Below, piece by piece: positions 37,310 to 48,928 of a stretch of DNA of 64,000 bases. The translations under genes were made by a program, and so were the position numbers. The stretch is from positions 867,315-931,314 of the forward strand of contig NW_024104404.1 of NCBI RefSeq assembly GCF_003945595.2, written 5' to 3'. Source of the stretch: Pipra filicauda (taxonomy: Eukaryota > Chordata > Aves > Passeriformes > Pipridae). How positions within the stretch are numbered: the first letter of the stretch is position 1; each line of letters starts with the position of its first letter. The notes below the pieces were generated by a model that was given only the letters and a program-made list of their open reading frames with translations, was not told where the DNA came from and did no database searches.

Positions 37310-37420
37310 GTGGGCTGCAGATCGAGAGCAGCGAGGAGACCGACCAGGGGAAGTACGAGTGCGTGGCCAGCAACAGCGCCGGGGTGCGCTACTCCTCCCC
37401 CGCTAACCTTTACGTGAGAG
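37310..37420 (+). CDS. PTPRS: PTPRS exon: Ig2 domain, second part
   Basis: A 111-nt exon with acceptor CTCCTCAG and donor GAG|gtaggg; phase 1 on both sides. The translation [20 protein letters not shown] contains the second Ig2 cysteine and continues [16 protein letters not shown], the last strand of Ig2. Its terminal G joins either AG of mini-exon B or TT of the Ig3 exon, giving R-ELRE-VRRV or R-VRRV at the Ig2-Ig3 junction. A CpG-richer local composition than the surrounding intron is evident. Confidence 0.97.
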
Positions 37421-38204
37421 GTAGGGAGCACATCGGCTCACTGGCACACACCTCCCTCCTCCCCGGGCCTCCCTTGTCCCAGCTATCCCGTTCCATCCTG
37501 GCCCCGAGCAGGGGAGATGCTGGTGGTGATCCCGGAGCCTGCAGAGGGATCCCGCTGTGCCCCCATTTCCTCCCCGCAGCCGGCGGCTCCTGCTGCCCCG
37601 CCAGCACTGCAGGGCTGTGTCACCCACAGAGGAGTAAAATGTGACCCAAAACAGTGCCCCCCAAAATCTGCCAGCGTCAGCCTGCAGAGCCCAAAGGGGG
37701 AATGAATCACTTTGGCTGCAGAGAGGCCCTAATCCCCCTTTCTCCCAAAGGATCCCCTCTCTGGAAGTGGGAAGGTTTCAGTTCTGCTGGTGTGGGTGTG
37801 AGAGGAGGGGAGGACCCTCTCAGCCCCCTCCACAGAGCTCTGTATCCCCAGATCTCACCAGGTTGCATTGTCACTGCTCCCCTCAGTCCCAGCTGGTTTT
37901 CCCTGTGCCAGCAGTAAATTGTCACTGGTTCCTTGGGAATGAACACTGGGCATGGAGAGCTGGAGAGGGCCAGCCCTGCCTCAGTGACAATCCCTTCACC
38001 CATGACAGGGGGAACAGATGACAGGGGGATTGGCTTCTGCTCGATGCCCCCTCGATGTTCTCCCACCCCTTGGGCCAACAGCTTTCTCCATTATTTTAAT
38101 CTCTCTGACCTGTAATATTTCGTGTGTAGCTTTGGTTTAACATCTTTCCACAGCAAAATCCCTTTTGGTAATGAGAGAGCAGGGCTGGTCCTTCTCGCTT
38201 TTTT

Positions 38205-38278
38205 TGAAAAAAACCCCAAAAAAAAAAACGAAAAAAAAAAAAAAAAAACAACCATTGGGAGGAAAAAAGAAAAGTTAC
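38205..38278. repeat. A-rich tract
   Basis: Long A runs broken by CCCC, CG and CAACC. Simple sequence. Confidence 0.85.
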
Positions 38279-38387
38279 ATCCCAGCAAAGTGTTCCCATT
38301 TCCATCCCATCGACAGAGGAAGCGCCTCCCACCTACACTCACGTTACTCTGCAGCCCAATGCAGAGCCATGCTCCTGTGTGCACTCC

Positions 38388-38413
38388 TTTCTCTCTCTCT
38401 TTCTCTCTCTCTC
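38388..38413. repeat. CT microsatellite
   Basis: TCTCTCTCTCTTTCTCTCTC-type run. Confidence 0.9.
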
Positions 38414-39719
38414 GTGTCTCACGCTCACTAAATCACATGCACATGGAGAGAAGGCTTTTAATAATTTAATGTTTCCAAGCTAAATTTTTAAAATAGCCTT
38501 TTGTGGCCAGCTGGAAAATTGCGTTTGAAATTTTTTTGCCCCGTCGCCCGGGCCCCGAAATTTTGGGAACGTAAATCTGGATCTGATACTAATTCAGGGC
38601 TGGATCCTTTGCAGGCAGCTTAGCTGGAATGGTTTGGGTTCTTTTTTTTTTGAAAAAAAAAAAAGCAGGAAAAATGTGGGGATTTTTTATTATTCTTTTT
38701 TTTATAAATTTCCTCTACTTTTCTGGCCACTCAGAAACTACCCAGGAGACAAAGGTTGTAACATGGTGTTGTCTCCACACCTGGATGAGTGGGCTCCAGG
38801 TATAGCCCTCTTTCTATCCCAGTTAGCCTGTGTGTACCTGGGCCTGCCTGAAACCAGCACTAACCAGCTGAGAGAGTGCAGAAAACAGCGGGTACCAGCT
38901 CGGCCTGTGGTTTGGGTGTTTTTCATGCTGTTTAATTCCTTGTTTCTTGTGTGTTAATATCGTGGAAAGGTAACAAATTTCTGAAATGGATTTGCTTTGG
39001 TGGGAGGGAGAGTTCATGCACATTTTTCTTCCCGTTTTTTTGTTTTAAAAGAGTCTCGAACACTCCTGTGTTTCCAATTGACTTGTTTCTCCCATAACAT
39101 GCTTGTCTCTATAGACCACCTGGGATAGGAGTTGTAAGTTTGAACATTGCAAGGAAATGGTTTGGTTTGGTTTTGCTTTTCTTTTTCTCCTTCTAATTAT
39201 TTCTTTTTTTTTTTTTTTTCCTTATTCAGTCCCGTGGTGGAGTCAGTGTGAGCAGGGCTGGGTGTGGGGCTGGTGGGAGCACGGGGGCCGGGGGAGCGGA
39301 ATTCCAGCCTGGGGGCTCCTCCGTGTCGGGTCTCCTGCCCGGCACAGGCTCCACTCCCCCTTCTCTAAGGAGCAGAAGGACTTAAAGAAGGGAGAATCCT
39401 TCTTGGGGTCAGCACCTCTGTGGGGGCTGATTCTGAGCTAGGATTGCTCCCAGCCTGACCTCCATACGGAGCTTGGTTGGTCTTAAAGGTACCCAATGGG
39501 ATGGGAGGGGGAGCGTTAGGAAGGCAGGAAAGAGGGTCGTTACTATCTTCATTTTTTTTTCCTTTCCTTTTATTTTGGTTAAGAGAAAAAAAAAAAAATC
39601 AATCAATTTGCAGCTGACAGCCTTGAGAAGGCCTTTTTTTACTCTCTCTGTGTTTCCCCTATTTTTCTCTTCTCCTCATGTCATTGTGTTCCGCATCAAA
39701 CCCCCTTAACATCCCTCAG

Positions 39720-39731
39720 AGCTACGAGAAG
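39720..39731 (+). CDS. PTPRS: PTPRS microexon: mini-exon B (12 nt, E-L-R-E)
   Basis: Twelve bases, AGCTACGAGAAG, lie between ATCCCTCAG and gttggt. With the carried-over G they encode Glu-Leu-Arg-Glu, and the last G joins TT of the Ig3 exon to give Val. This is the meB insert of the LAR family, which lengthens the Ig2-Ig3 hinge. It is known to be decisive for several postsynaptic partners such as Slitrks and IL1RAPL1. The donor (gttggt) is far from consensus, in keeping with regulated, neuron-biased inclusion. Downstream there is an A-rich tract, a GC-rich hairpin and two TGCATG motifs. Confidence 0.93.
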
Positions 39732-39785
39732 GTTGGTGTGGTTTTTTTCTTTTTTACTTTCTTTACCCACATTTTTACATTCGTA

Positions 39786-39872
39786 AGAGAAAATAAAAAA
39801 AAATAAAAAATGAAAAAAAAGTGAAAAAAAAATTATAAAAAAAAAAAAAAATGAAAAGAGAAAAAGCAAGAA
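39786..39872. repeat. A-rich tract downstream of mini-exon B
   Basis: AAAATAAA and TGAAAAAAAA units with a final A15-class run, starting 55 nt past the microexon donor. Confidence 0.88.
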
Positions 39873-39885
39873 ATCTTTAAGATGA

Positions 39886-39913
39886 GCGAGACCCGCGCGT
39901 TCCCGGGTCTCGC
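39886..39913 (+). promoter_or_regulatory. GC-rich hairpin downstream of mini-exon B
   Basis: GCGAGACCCG (39886-39895) is a perfect inverted repeat of CGGGTCTCGC (39904-39913), giving a 10-bp stem with an 8-nt loop. It is an island of GC in a strongly A/T-rich flank, 155 nt past the mini-exon B donor. A role in microexon splicing is inferred from position only. Confidence 0.5.
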
Positions 39914-40026
39914 GGAGATGAGTTGAGTTGCATTGTGGGCCTCTCTATGCATCCTTTGGTAATGTTGCTGAGTTCTTGCACTTTTTTGTCGTCATGGTTA
40001 CCTTGCCGTTTGGACATTGGGCCTGA

Positions 40027-40063
40027 TGCATGATAGGAGAATGTAACGAATCTTCTTTGCATG
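40027..40063 (+). promoter_or_regulatory. Paired TGCATG motifs (RBFOX-type) downstream of mini-exon B
   Basis: TGCATG occurs at 40027-40032 and again at 40058-40063, about 300 nt downstream of mini-exon B. This hexamer is the RBFOX binding site, and intronic copies downstream of neuronal microexons typically promote inclusion (known for the family of regulators). Two copies within 37 nt are unlikely by chance, but binding is unproven. Confidence 0.55.
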
Positions 40064-41364
40064 CCACTTTTTAAATTAATTCTGAATTATTTTTTTTCGA
40101 GATATAAAATATGTACAGTTTTTTGGTTTTCTTTCCGTTATACGATTCTGGTTTCTTTGAAGTGAATTTACTGTTACTTTCCAAATTTTTTTTCGGTTCT
40201 GTTGGGTTTTTTGCTTTCTCTTGATTTCCTGTTTCTGTTTCGATTGGTTATGCTGTGCTGTAGTTTATTCCAAACGCATTGTGAGAAGCCAGTGTTCCTG
40301 CCCACCCGGTGGTAACTGAACTCCTCAATCCCTCCAGGAGGAAAGGAGTCACACAGCTCTAACGCCTGTCCATGGAAGCCCTGCTATTTGGGACAAGCCT
40401 TTGTTCTGGGGGGAGGGAGGGATCTGGGAAGTGGAAAAGATGGTGAGAACCCAGGGGGGTCGTTCCAGGAGTTAGGGCAGCCCCCGGGTCACGTTATTAC
40501 TTACGTGTCTCTCGAGGTGTGGCTCTTGTTCCACATCCTGCACACGAAGCCAAACCCTGATCCCTGCTCCGAAGGGATTCCCCAGCAACGCAGAGCTCAC
40601 TCACTGGGAACTGCCCATTTCCCTCCAGGAACACCAGGAGCTCACCTGCTCTCAGAAAGGTTCCTGCTGTTCCCAAACCCCACGGTGTTGTCTCTCCTGG
40701 AGCACCCATGTGTGCACGGAGAGCCCCATGGCCAGGCAGTGCCCAGCTCCTCGGCAGAGCCTGCCAGAATTCCTTGGAGGAGGGTGACCCCTCGTCCTGG
40801 CAGGGAAGGGCAGCCAGGCAGCTGCCTCCTGGCTCTGCCTCTCCATATTTTCCTGCTCCCTTCCCTGTCATTTATCCATTACTGCCTGGTAAAGGCACCT
40901 TGAATCCCAGCCAGGTGCAGCAAAGGTAGAGCCCTCCTTCCCAAAGGAGCGTGGGAAGAGAACTGCAGCTGTGGCAGCCACTGGAATGGGCTGCTGGGGC
41001 ATATCTGGCACCTGCAGCTACTGCAAACAGCCACCAGGAATCTGACCAGTGACATTGGAGCTGAAAATGCCTCTTTTCCCTCTTCTCATCTCCCTGTTTA
41101 TCCCCACGAAGCCCCTGTTGCCTCCCATGTGTGCATCCTGGGCCACATGGGAGAGGGAACAGGGGGTTTGCAGTGTGTCAGTGGTACCCGTGGTGCTTGG
41201 TGCTTTCCCTGTGCAGAACTGAATGCCAACCCTTTCCCTGGATATGCCTTTCCCTCTGCCCATCAGTCCTCACCTCAACCAGCTACCAAAGGAGTGGCTT
41301 TCCTAGGGCACAGGTATTAAAGCTGTGTGATTTTTGAGAAATCCAGTGCAGTATTGACACAGTA

Positions 41365-41420
41365 TCTGTCTCTCTCTTGCTCTATCTCTCTCTTTCTCTC
41401 TGTCTGTCCTTCTCTTTTTT
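41365..41420. repeat. CT-rich stretch
   Basis: Imperfect TCTC and TCTG runs followed by T's; low complexity. Confidence 0.8.
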
Positions 41421-41631
41421 CTTAAAATGCTGAGATTTCAGTGCTCGGACCCTCAGTGCTGGTATTCTCCCCTCCCCCTTTCAAGTCTCTCCCCCCTCCC
41501 CATAGGTACGAGGGTTCCACTCCGAAATGCTGCGCTCCTGGGAATGTCTTTGGGAAGAGACCAGCTGTGGCTCTTCTGACTTGGATGCCAACATTAGCCA
41601 AAAAACAGCCCCCAGCCCCAAGGCTCTATTT

Positions 41632-41724
41632 AAACACAAAAAAAAAAAAAAAAAAAAAGAAGAAAAACGGCTTGTTCTATATTAAAAAAACAAACAAAAA
41701 GAAAAAAAAAAAAAAGAGAAAAGG
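41632..41724. repeat. A-rich tract
   Basis: Two long A runs separated by GCTTGTTCTATATT; low complexity. Confidence 0.88.
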
Positions 41725-42139
41725 AATAGTGTTCCAAACGAGGTTTTCCCATCCCACCTCCCTCCTGCCTAGGACTAAAAGGTGATAATCACTCCTAATT
41801 ACAGGATTTTCCTTCATGACTAGGAGTTTAAGTTTCAGGATTTAGGTGCAATTAAAAAGGGATTTATACACCATTGGTTTTTATTTGTTTATTTTCTCTT
41901 TCCTAAAGTATTTCTAACATGGCCAAACCGCACTGCTGCTGGTAGAACCTCTTGTGATCTGAGAAGGTTTGAAGATTAAATTCTTCCTTAAAAGCCAATA
42001 AAAATAATAATAATAATATCAACAACAATAAACTCAAGCTAAATGGGATGTAGTCATGCTAGGCTGGAATGACACTGGGTGAGGAAATAGAGACTTGATA
42101 CCTGGCTAGAAGAGCTTGTGCTTTGCTAAAGTTACAGTC

Positions 42140-42231
42140 TCTGAGCAACCTGGTCTAGTGGAAGGTGCCCCTGCCTGTGGCAGGGGGTTGGAACAAGATG
42201 ATCTTTAAGGTCCCTTCCAACCCAAACCAGA
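42140..42231 (+). mobile_element. CR1 LINE 3' fragment, short
   Basis: Plus orientation: GAGCAACCTGGTCTAGTGGA through AAGGTCCCTTCCAACCCAAA; only the last 90 bp of the element are left. Confidence 0.85.
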
Positions 42232-42715
42232 GGCATGGTCTTGAAATTATTGGGTGAGGATTTGCCTTGTGTTTTATTATAGGTCAGATCGTGCCATGGT
42301 CCAAAATAACAGAGAGTCTTCCAAGAGGGAATATCCAAGGTCAAAGGCAGAGGTGTCTTTCTGGAGACCCATAAAAGCAGGTCAGAAGCAGGTGAGGTGA
42401 ACTCTGCCACCAGCCTAGGGTGTATGGAAGTTTCTAGGCTGAGCCAGTTGTCCAAGTTTCACCTGTAGGCAGTGAAAAGAAGGACACATTTCTAGTGCAA
42501 GTCAGCACACCCTCAGGTGGAAATGCTGATTTTATGGGAGCCACACAAGTCACCTGGCTTTCAAAAGTCCTCAGATGCTTCTCTGTATCCCTAGGGACAC
42601 AAATGCCATCAAACCTGTGGCCCATAGTGATTGTAGGAAGGGATGGATTTGAAATCCTGCAGCTCAAGAGCTGTCAGTCCGTGGTGGTGTTTGAGAGGCT
42701 CCTGCCTCTCCTTGC

Positions 42716-42866
42716 ACAGCCGTGGCTGCCCCATCCCTGGGAGCGTCCAAGGCCAGGTTGGACAGGGCTTGGAGCAACCTGGTCAGGTGGAAGGTGTCCC
42801 TGCCCATGGCAGGGAGGTGGAACTGGATGACCTTTAAGGTCCCTTCCAACCCAAACCACTCTGTGG
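42716..42866 (+). mobile_element. CR1 LINE 3' fragment
   Basis: Plus orientation: GTGGCTGCCCCATCCCTGGG, CCAGGTTGGACAGGGCTTGG, GGAACTGGATGACCTTTAAG and a CCAAACCACTCTGTGG end. Confidence 0.87.
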
Positions 42867-45800
42867 TACCTGATGGTATTTTACCTGAGCCTCAGGGAGT
42901 CCCCACATGTGGAGCTCAGTTACCCCAGTGAGGACAAGGATCTGCTCATCCAGGACCTCTGGCCATGGATGTTTTACCCCCTGGAAACAGAGCCATTTGC
43001 AGGTCTCCTCTTCATTTGGAAAGCGTGACTGCCACCTCAATTGCTCTGTTTTGATCCCAACAAGCAGCTGCTTGGCTGGGGATGGAGCACTGTGTGTAAG
43101 GACCACGTGTCCCTGTGCTCCTCCATATCCCAAAGGGAAGGAGGAATGAGCCATGTGGGCTGTGCTTTGGCGTCCTCTGACTATGCAGAGCTGCTGCTGC
43201 TGGTACAGGACGTGTTGTCACGGTTGAATTTACCAAAATTAAAATTTTTCCCCTTTTTCACGCAGCGGGGCCCTGTCAGGAGATACAAAAGGCAGCAGTT
43301 GGGATGCTGCAGGGATAATCCTTTTTTCCTCTCCACTCGAGCTTCTTGTGGCTCTGCTCTTTACCAGCCCAGGGAGCTGTAAATGGCTCAGCAGGAATTT
43401 AAACCAGCCCAGTGCTGCTGTGCCTGCTCAGGCCCTGCCTTTGCTGCTTGTCAGAGGCAGCTCAGTGCTTAGTCACCCCGAGTCAGGTTCTGCAGTCCAG
43501 GGCATGCTGAGAACATTCCCAGTTATTCTCAAGGCTCTCAGGAAAACCTCAACTCACTGAGAGGCCAAAGATGAAACCAGGCCAGGGCTAAACACGTAGG
43601 AGCAGAACAAGTAGAAATCAAACGAAATAAAACCCACAGAAAATGCAGGAATAGTGTGCTGAGCACCTCAGAAAATAAACTTCAAAATAGATTAAAATGT
43701 GACTAATATAAGCAATAATTTAACCTCTAGCCTGGGTTAAGTTTGACTCATGTGTAATTTGACCATCAAACCAGAGCTGCTGCTTGGTTCCAAGTGGAAC
43801 CAGTGCTGAGCTATTCCCTTTCAATGCCATTTAGAGGTTGAAGGAAATAATTCCACTTGCACTAGAGATTTAACAAATAGCCATGAGGGCAAAACAGTCA
43901 TTGGTATTTTAAACTGTAGGAATTTTAAGACCTTTTTAGACTAGACTGATAAATTCTTGAATGGAAAAGGAGGGAGGCAGACCCACCACTGGGTTGTACA
44001 GCTGCCTCTGCAGTGCCCAGTTTCCAGGTGCTGGAATTTAGGGATGGAGAATTCTGGGATAGTTTTTCAGGGTTGTTTTAGCATTTCCATGGGTGGGGGA
44101 GCGCCCTGTCCGTGTTTGGGGTGTCCTCAGCTCTGAAATTCTAGTTCCAAACCAAACAAAGCAAACAAAAACTTCACTGTGTTTCTGCAGAAGGATTTCT
44201 CAAGGGTATCAGGAAATGGAAATGGATACAAAAAGCCACCCCCCCCCAAAAAAAAAAAACAACAACCAAAAAAATTCAAAACTGTGTATATATCTATGTA
44301 TATACATGACTATCTCTCTATAGAGGGCACTTTGCAGGAACACTGTGCTGTACTGATCTCGAAATCTCTGCCTGCCTGTGTCTCTTACACCTTTTGCATC
44401 GCTGTTCTCTTTGTTTTAGGGGAAAAAATTAGATTACACCTTGTCAAATTAAAATAACAAAAACTAAAATAGTCGAGTCTGTGTTTAAAATTGCAGAGCT
44501 GCTTGAAAAACAATTGGATTTCGATGATTTTCTGTTTAATCCTGTAAAAAGCAACAGGAAAAAAAAAAAAAAAAAGAATTACGAAAGACCAGAGATGTTC
44601 AGCCAGCCTGTCACTCAGCTAATGTGGTTTTTTAAGTGAAAAGTAACAATTATTGGGAAGGTAATGGATTTCCTCCAGACCAAATCCAAGCCTTGGGCTC
44701 ATTCTTTATTTATCTACCTGTTTACTCATTTATTTTTATTTACCATGAAGGAAATGAGGAAGGAGATGGGCATGAGGAGGGGAGTATCTCGTCCTGTGGA
44801 GGGACGGAGGTCGGAAATCCAAACCCAACAGCGTTTGGCCCCAGAGGAACGAACCTGGAATTGGAATGGGAGAGGGAGGAGGAGGCAGAGGCGGCTGCAC
44901 GGACACGCAGGGGCAGGGACACACCACCTTTTGGGAGGGGAGGACAGGTGTAATCTAAGCTTCACTAATAATGTAGAGGCTGCACATTATTTTGGCACCC
45001 TTTCCCTACCCCCTCCTCATTTTGGAGCAAGACGGAATGACTCCTGTCTCACCAAAATGGCCAATAATGTCCGCCTTCTCACCTCATTTGGAGCAGCAGC
45101 TTGCTGAGTGTCAAAATGTTCAATACCATTTGGTTTTGTTTGGTGCTTTCAACCAGTCACTTCACTTTCTTTCGTTTCCTTTTCCCAATTAATTTCTTCT
45201 TTAAGGTATGAGAACGTGTTTTCACTTTGAGTTGGTTTAATGTGAATCGGGGTTTGAAGTGACGGGTTCTTGTCCAGAACGTTTCTCCTTTTCCCCACCT
45301 CGCTCCTCCTCCAACATTGCTTCTCCCTGAGGGAATCTGGAAGGGGCTTAAAAAGTGCAACTGGTGGATTTCCTCAGCACAAACTGGTTGGTTGGTCCTC
45401 AGATTTCTCTCACTAGCAGCGTCCTGGGAACGCATTTTAAGGATGATGGATTCTGGTGTTGCAAATGTCAACCCTGGATCTCACAGTGTCTCTTCCGACC
45501 AGGTCTGTAAATCTGTCCCTTGCAAAAACACCTCTCACCTTGTGGACCTCTTCTTTAACAGAGTGGTGGTGGTGGGGAACCTTAACTGTGCTGATTAAGA
45601 CCAAAAGAGCCAAAAATGCCACTCACACAACACAAACTGGGTTAACCTCTGCCTCCGTGAGCAGCAACAAAACCAATTGGCTTTCCAAGGGTGTGAAAAG
45701 TTATGGATCTGTTCTGTTTCTTAAAAAAGCCCGATTTGGGGTGCAGATTTGCAGTGTGAAATGCTCATCCAACAGCCAATTAAACAGACTCATAACTAAC

Positions 45801-48656
45801 TGCACTTCAGAAATCTCCCTGTGCCTCAGAGGTGGCTTCTCTGCATCGAGATAATTCAACTTGCATCCCAAACGTCCAGCTCCTGTCTTGAAATCTGGTT
45901 CTATCAGTAAGAAGCTGTATCCTTGTTTGAAAAAAGCTCCTGGGAGTTTTTTGGCCATGGAAAATGTCTGTTTGTGTGTGCCTGCTTGTGTGTGTGTGTG
46001 TCCGTCGGGAGCTGCTGCACATGGAGCATGAACGTCCGTGTCCGCATGCGAGGTCGGCTTCGTAACCCAGGTCTGACAAAGCTGTCCTGGAAACCAAAAC
46101 ATCCCTGGAACTCAGGGAAGGTGCTTCTTGCACCAGGAACTGGGAGAAGTGTTAGAGAAATGTCTGTAAAGCGAGGCTGCTGCCCTATCCCAGTGTTTCA
46201 TTTCCAGACAGGGCAGTTCTTTTCTTCCCGGTCCTTTGAAAGTGTTGGAAAGCAAAATGGAAAAGGAATCTCTTTCACTACGTTTTTTGCCTGTAAAATT
46301 TCCCTCTTTCAGCTGCTGTGTGTGACACCCAGCAGGACCCAGAGCTGAAATTGGTCTTGATTCTACCCTAGCTGCACTTCCAGCTTCCTTCCCACCACTG
46401 CTCTCTTCCTCCTGGACCTTGTCCTAAAGGCTGACCCAGAGATTCTCCCCTTGACAAATTCCATGTCACCAGCCAAATCCAAGTGGTGCAGCAATTAAAA
46501 TAAACAGGGGCATGGTGGTGGGGAGCCAGAGATGAACCCTGTAACTACTGTGGTTGTCACAGCCCTGAGCTGTGGCAGGGATGTATCCAGGGACTCTCTG
46601 AGGTCTCCAGCATTTAACTGGAGTTATTTTCCCATCCTAGACCGGTGTGTGGATGTTGGTAGACTTGTGCACACACAGGAATGTGTAGCTTTTTTTAAAC
46701 CAGGATGCACCAGGGAAGTGCTGCTGCCTGTTTTGGGCTCACCTGAGCCCTAATCCAAATTAAACCAGCCCCAAAGTGCCCTGTGACCCCACGGAGCTGA
46801 CCTGCACCCCTGGGAGCTGTGAGGAGGAGGGGAGGGTTTGCTCTGCAGTTCTTTGGGAGCTTGTGTTTTGTGAGTGGATCTCTTTCTTCCCTGCCCAAAA
46901 ACCACAGCCAGGAACAGTCTGCTCCCTTCAGACTCCGATTCTCAGCACTCCGCCCTACATCAGATAATGCTTTTCAGTTATTAAATTCTGGTTTGTTCTT
47001 CCTTTTTCTTTTCTTTTCTTTGTTTGTTTTTGTTGTTTTTTTTTCCTTTCTCTTTCGGTTCGGTTTTATTTCTTTGCGATTAGCTTCGGTTTGAATTAAC
47101 TGTCTTGTTCTGTTCCCATGACAACTCAGTGTTTGCATCCCACCTGCCGTTGTTTGTTGCTGTTGATGCTGTTTGCTGACCGGATCTTGTCCGGATATGT
47201 CTCCCCATTCCTCCTCACCTTTCCCACCTTGCCTCCCCCTCTCCAGAAGGTTACATGCCAGCCCCTCCTCTAAAGAGTCATCCCCACCCCAGATTTGTCT
47301 GCATGTTGACCCCACTTGTTTCTCTCCAAGTTCTCTCCATCTTGTCTCAGACTGTGACAGGTGTGGTTTTCACCTGGCTCCATTTTCTGAATTGTGGTAC
47401 CTCCAGAAGCAGTGGGAAGAAGGATGGAGTAGGAAACAGGGATGTACCCTCATTTTTAGGGCTGAAAGGCCTCCGCAGTCACAGGAGGGAGGAAGGAGCA
47501 TGTTGCCTGATCCTTTGAGCCAGTGCTGGTCCCTGAGGTGGTAAAAAGCCCTCCTTACACCTTTCTCTGGGTAGAAAGTCACCTTCTAGTGTCAGTGGCC
47601 AGGTGAGTTTGCAGTCTCTCCCTCCACATGCTAATTCTTTCCCCAGCTGAGGGCATGCCACCCATTATCCCTGCAAATCCATGCATGCAGGAATTCTCCT
47701 CTGCCATTCCTGAGCTTCCAGTGCCACAAATCTGGAAGTCTTCTCTTCCTTGCCTCCCAGTACTGGTTCCTGGCTACTGGTACCTGCAGAAAAGAGTCTG
47801 ACAGCCCAATGGGGAGACCAGACCTTGTGTGAAGATGTCCCTTGTCACCTTGCAGGACAGTGCAAGGGCTGTAGTTGGCTTTTGTTTACCAAAGCCCCAC
47901 TAAATGGCAAACAGCCACTAGCTGTCCTGGCAGCGCCCTTCCCATTGGAAAAGATCCATAAAGCTGAGTGACAGCCAGGGAAGGAAGATAAATACTAGAA
48001 GACCCCAAGACATCAGTTCCAGGGGACATCTGAAAGCACTGGGACTCGGGAGGGGTGAGGGCAGGCTCAGCTCTGCTGTCCTTTGCTTTTGCATGAGGCA
48101 ACGGCCACTGAGCCCTAGAGAGGTTGTTCCAAAGTTACCTGGGAATAGGACAGCAGGGACAGGTGGTTTTCAGGCCCCCAGCACTCCAAACTCTCCTGCC
48201 CCCTCGCCCACCCTGCCTGAGGGAGTTCCTGCATGGCTGTCCCTGGAGCTGGAGGAATCCTGCACTCCCACTCCCCTCCGGCTGCTGCTGTTCCTGCATT
48301 TTTCCCGGGTCCATATCCTTTTGTCTTTGCCTGTGGGATGAGACCCTGCCCTCAGCTCCCTCCCTAGGGCCTCTCTGATCCACACACGTTCTCCTTTGCC
48401 CATTCTCCTGCTTTTCCCCCTAAGGAAAGGGCCCCCACAGTTCCTCCAGCCAGCCTGGGTCGTTCAGAAAATGGAGCCAAGGAAACCACAGCCTCCCCCT
48501 TTGCGTCCATGTTCTTCCTGTGTAAGGTCTGGAAGCTGCATCCACCTCTCTGCTAAGGAGATGCACAGAACATGTCACTGTTTTCTCAACGTTAAAAGTT
48601 TCATTACCTTGTTTTTCTTATTAATTCTATTCTATTTATTATTCCGCCAGGGCTGA

Positions 48657-48692
48657 GATGTGACAATGTGAGCCACCACATTGGGTCACATC
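48657..48692 (+). other. Inverted repeat (hairpin), 14-bp stem with 2-nt bulge
   Basis: GATGTGACAATGTG is followed by AGCCAC and then CACATTGGGTCACATC. The right arm is the reverse complement of the left apart from an inserted GG. Not matched to any repeat family seen here. Confidence 0.6.
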
Positions 48693-48726
48693 AGCTAGAA
48701 AAAGTATGCAGCATTAAAGTGGGTTT

Positions 48727-48775
48727 CCCCCTTCCCCTCCCTCTCTCTCTCTCTCTCTTCTTTCTCCCTTCCCCT
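48727..48775. repeat. CT-rich stretch
   Basis: A CCCTCTCTCTCTCTCTC-type run with flanking pyrimidines. Confidence 0.85.
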
Positions 48776-48880
48776 CTTGTTCTCCTTCTCCTGGTCTTCC
48801 TTCCTTTCTCTGTCGCTCACTCTCTATCCAGTATCCATGTGGGCATTTGCTAGCCGCCCAGAAATTATATTTCTCTGCAT

Positions 48881-48928
48881 TTTCCTCTCTCCTTCTCTCT
48901 TTCTCTCTCTCTCTGTCTCTCTTTTTTA
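48881..48928. repeat. CT-rich stretch
   Basis: TCTCTCTCTCTGTCTCT-type run followed by T6. Confidence 0.85.

Larger units (their letters stand above)
37421..39719 (+). other. PTPRS: Intron before mini-exon B
   Basis: About 2.3 kb. It contains A-rich tracts (38205-38278), a CT run (38388-38413), a T9/A12 inverted pair (about 38642-38664) and long T-rich stretches (39190-39225, 39550-39578). No additional exon is supported. Confidence 0.75.
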
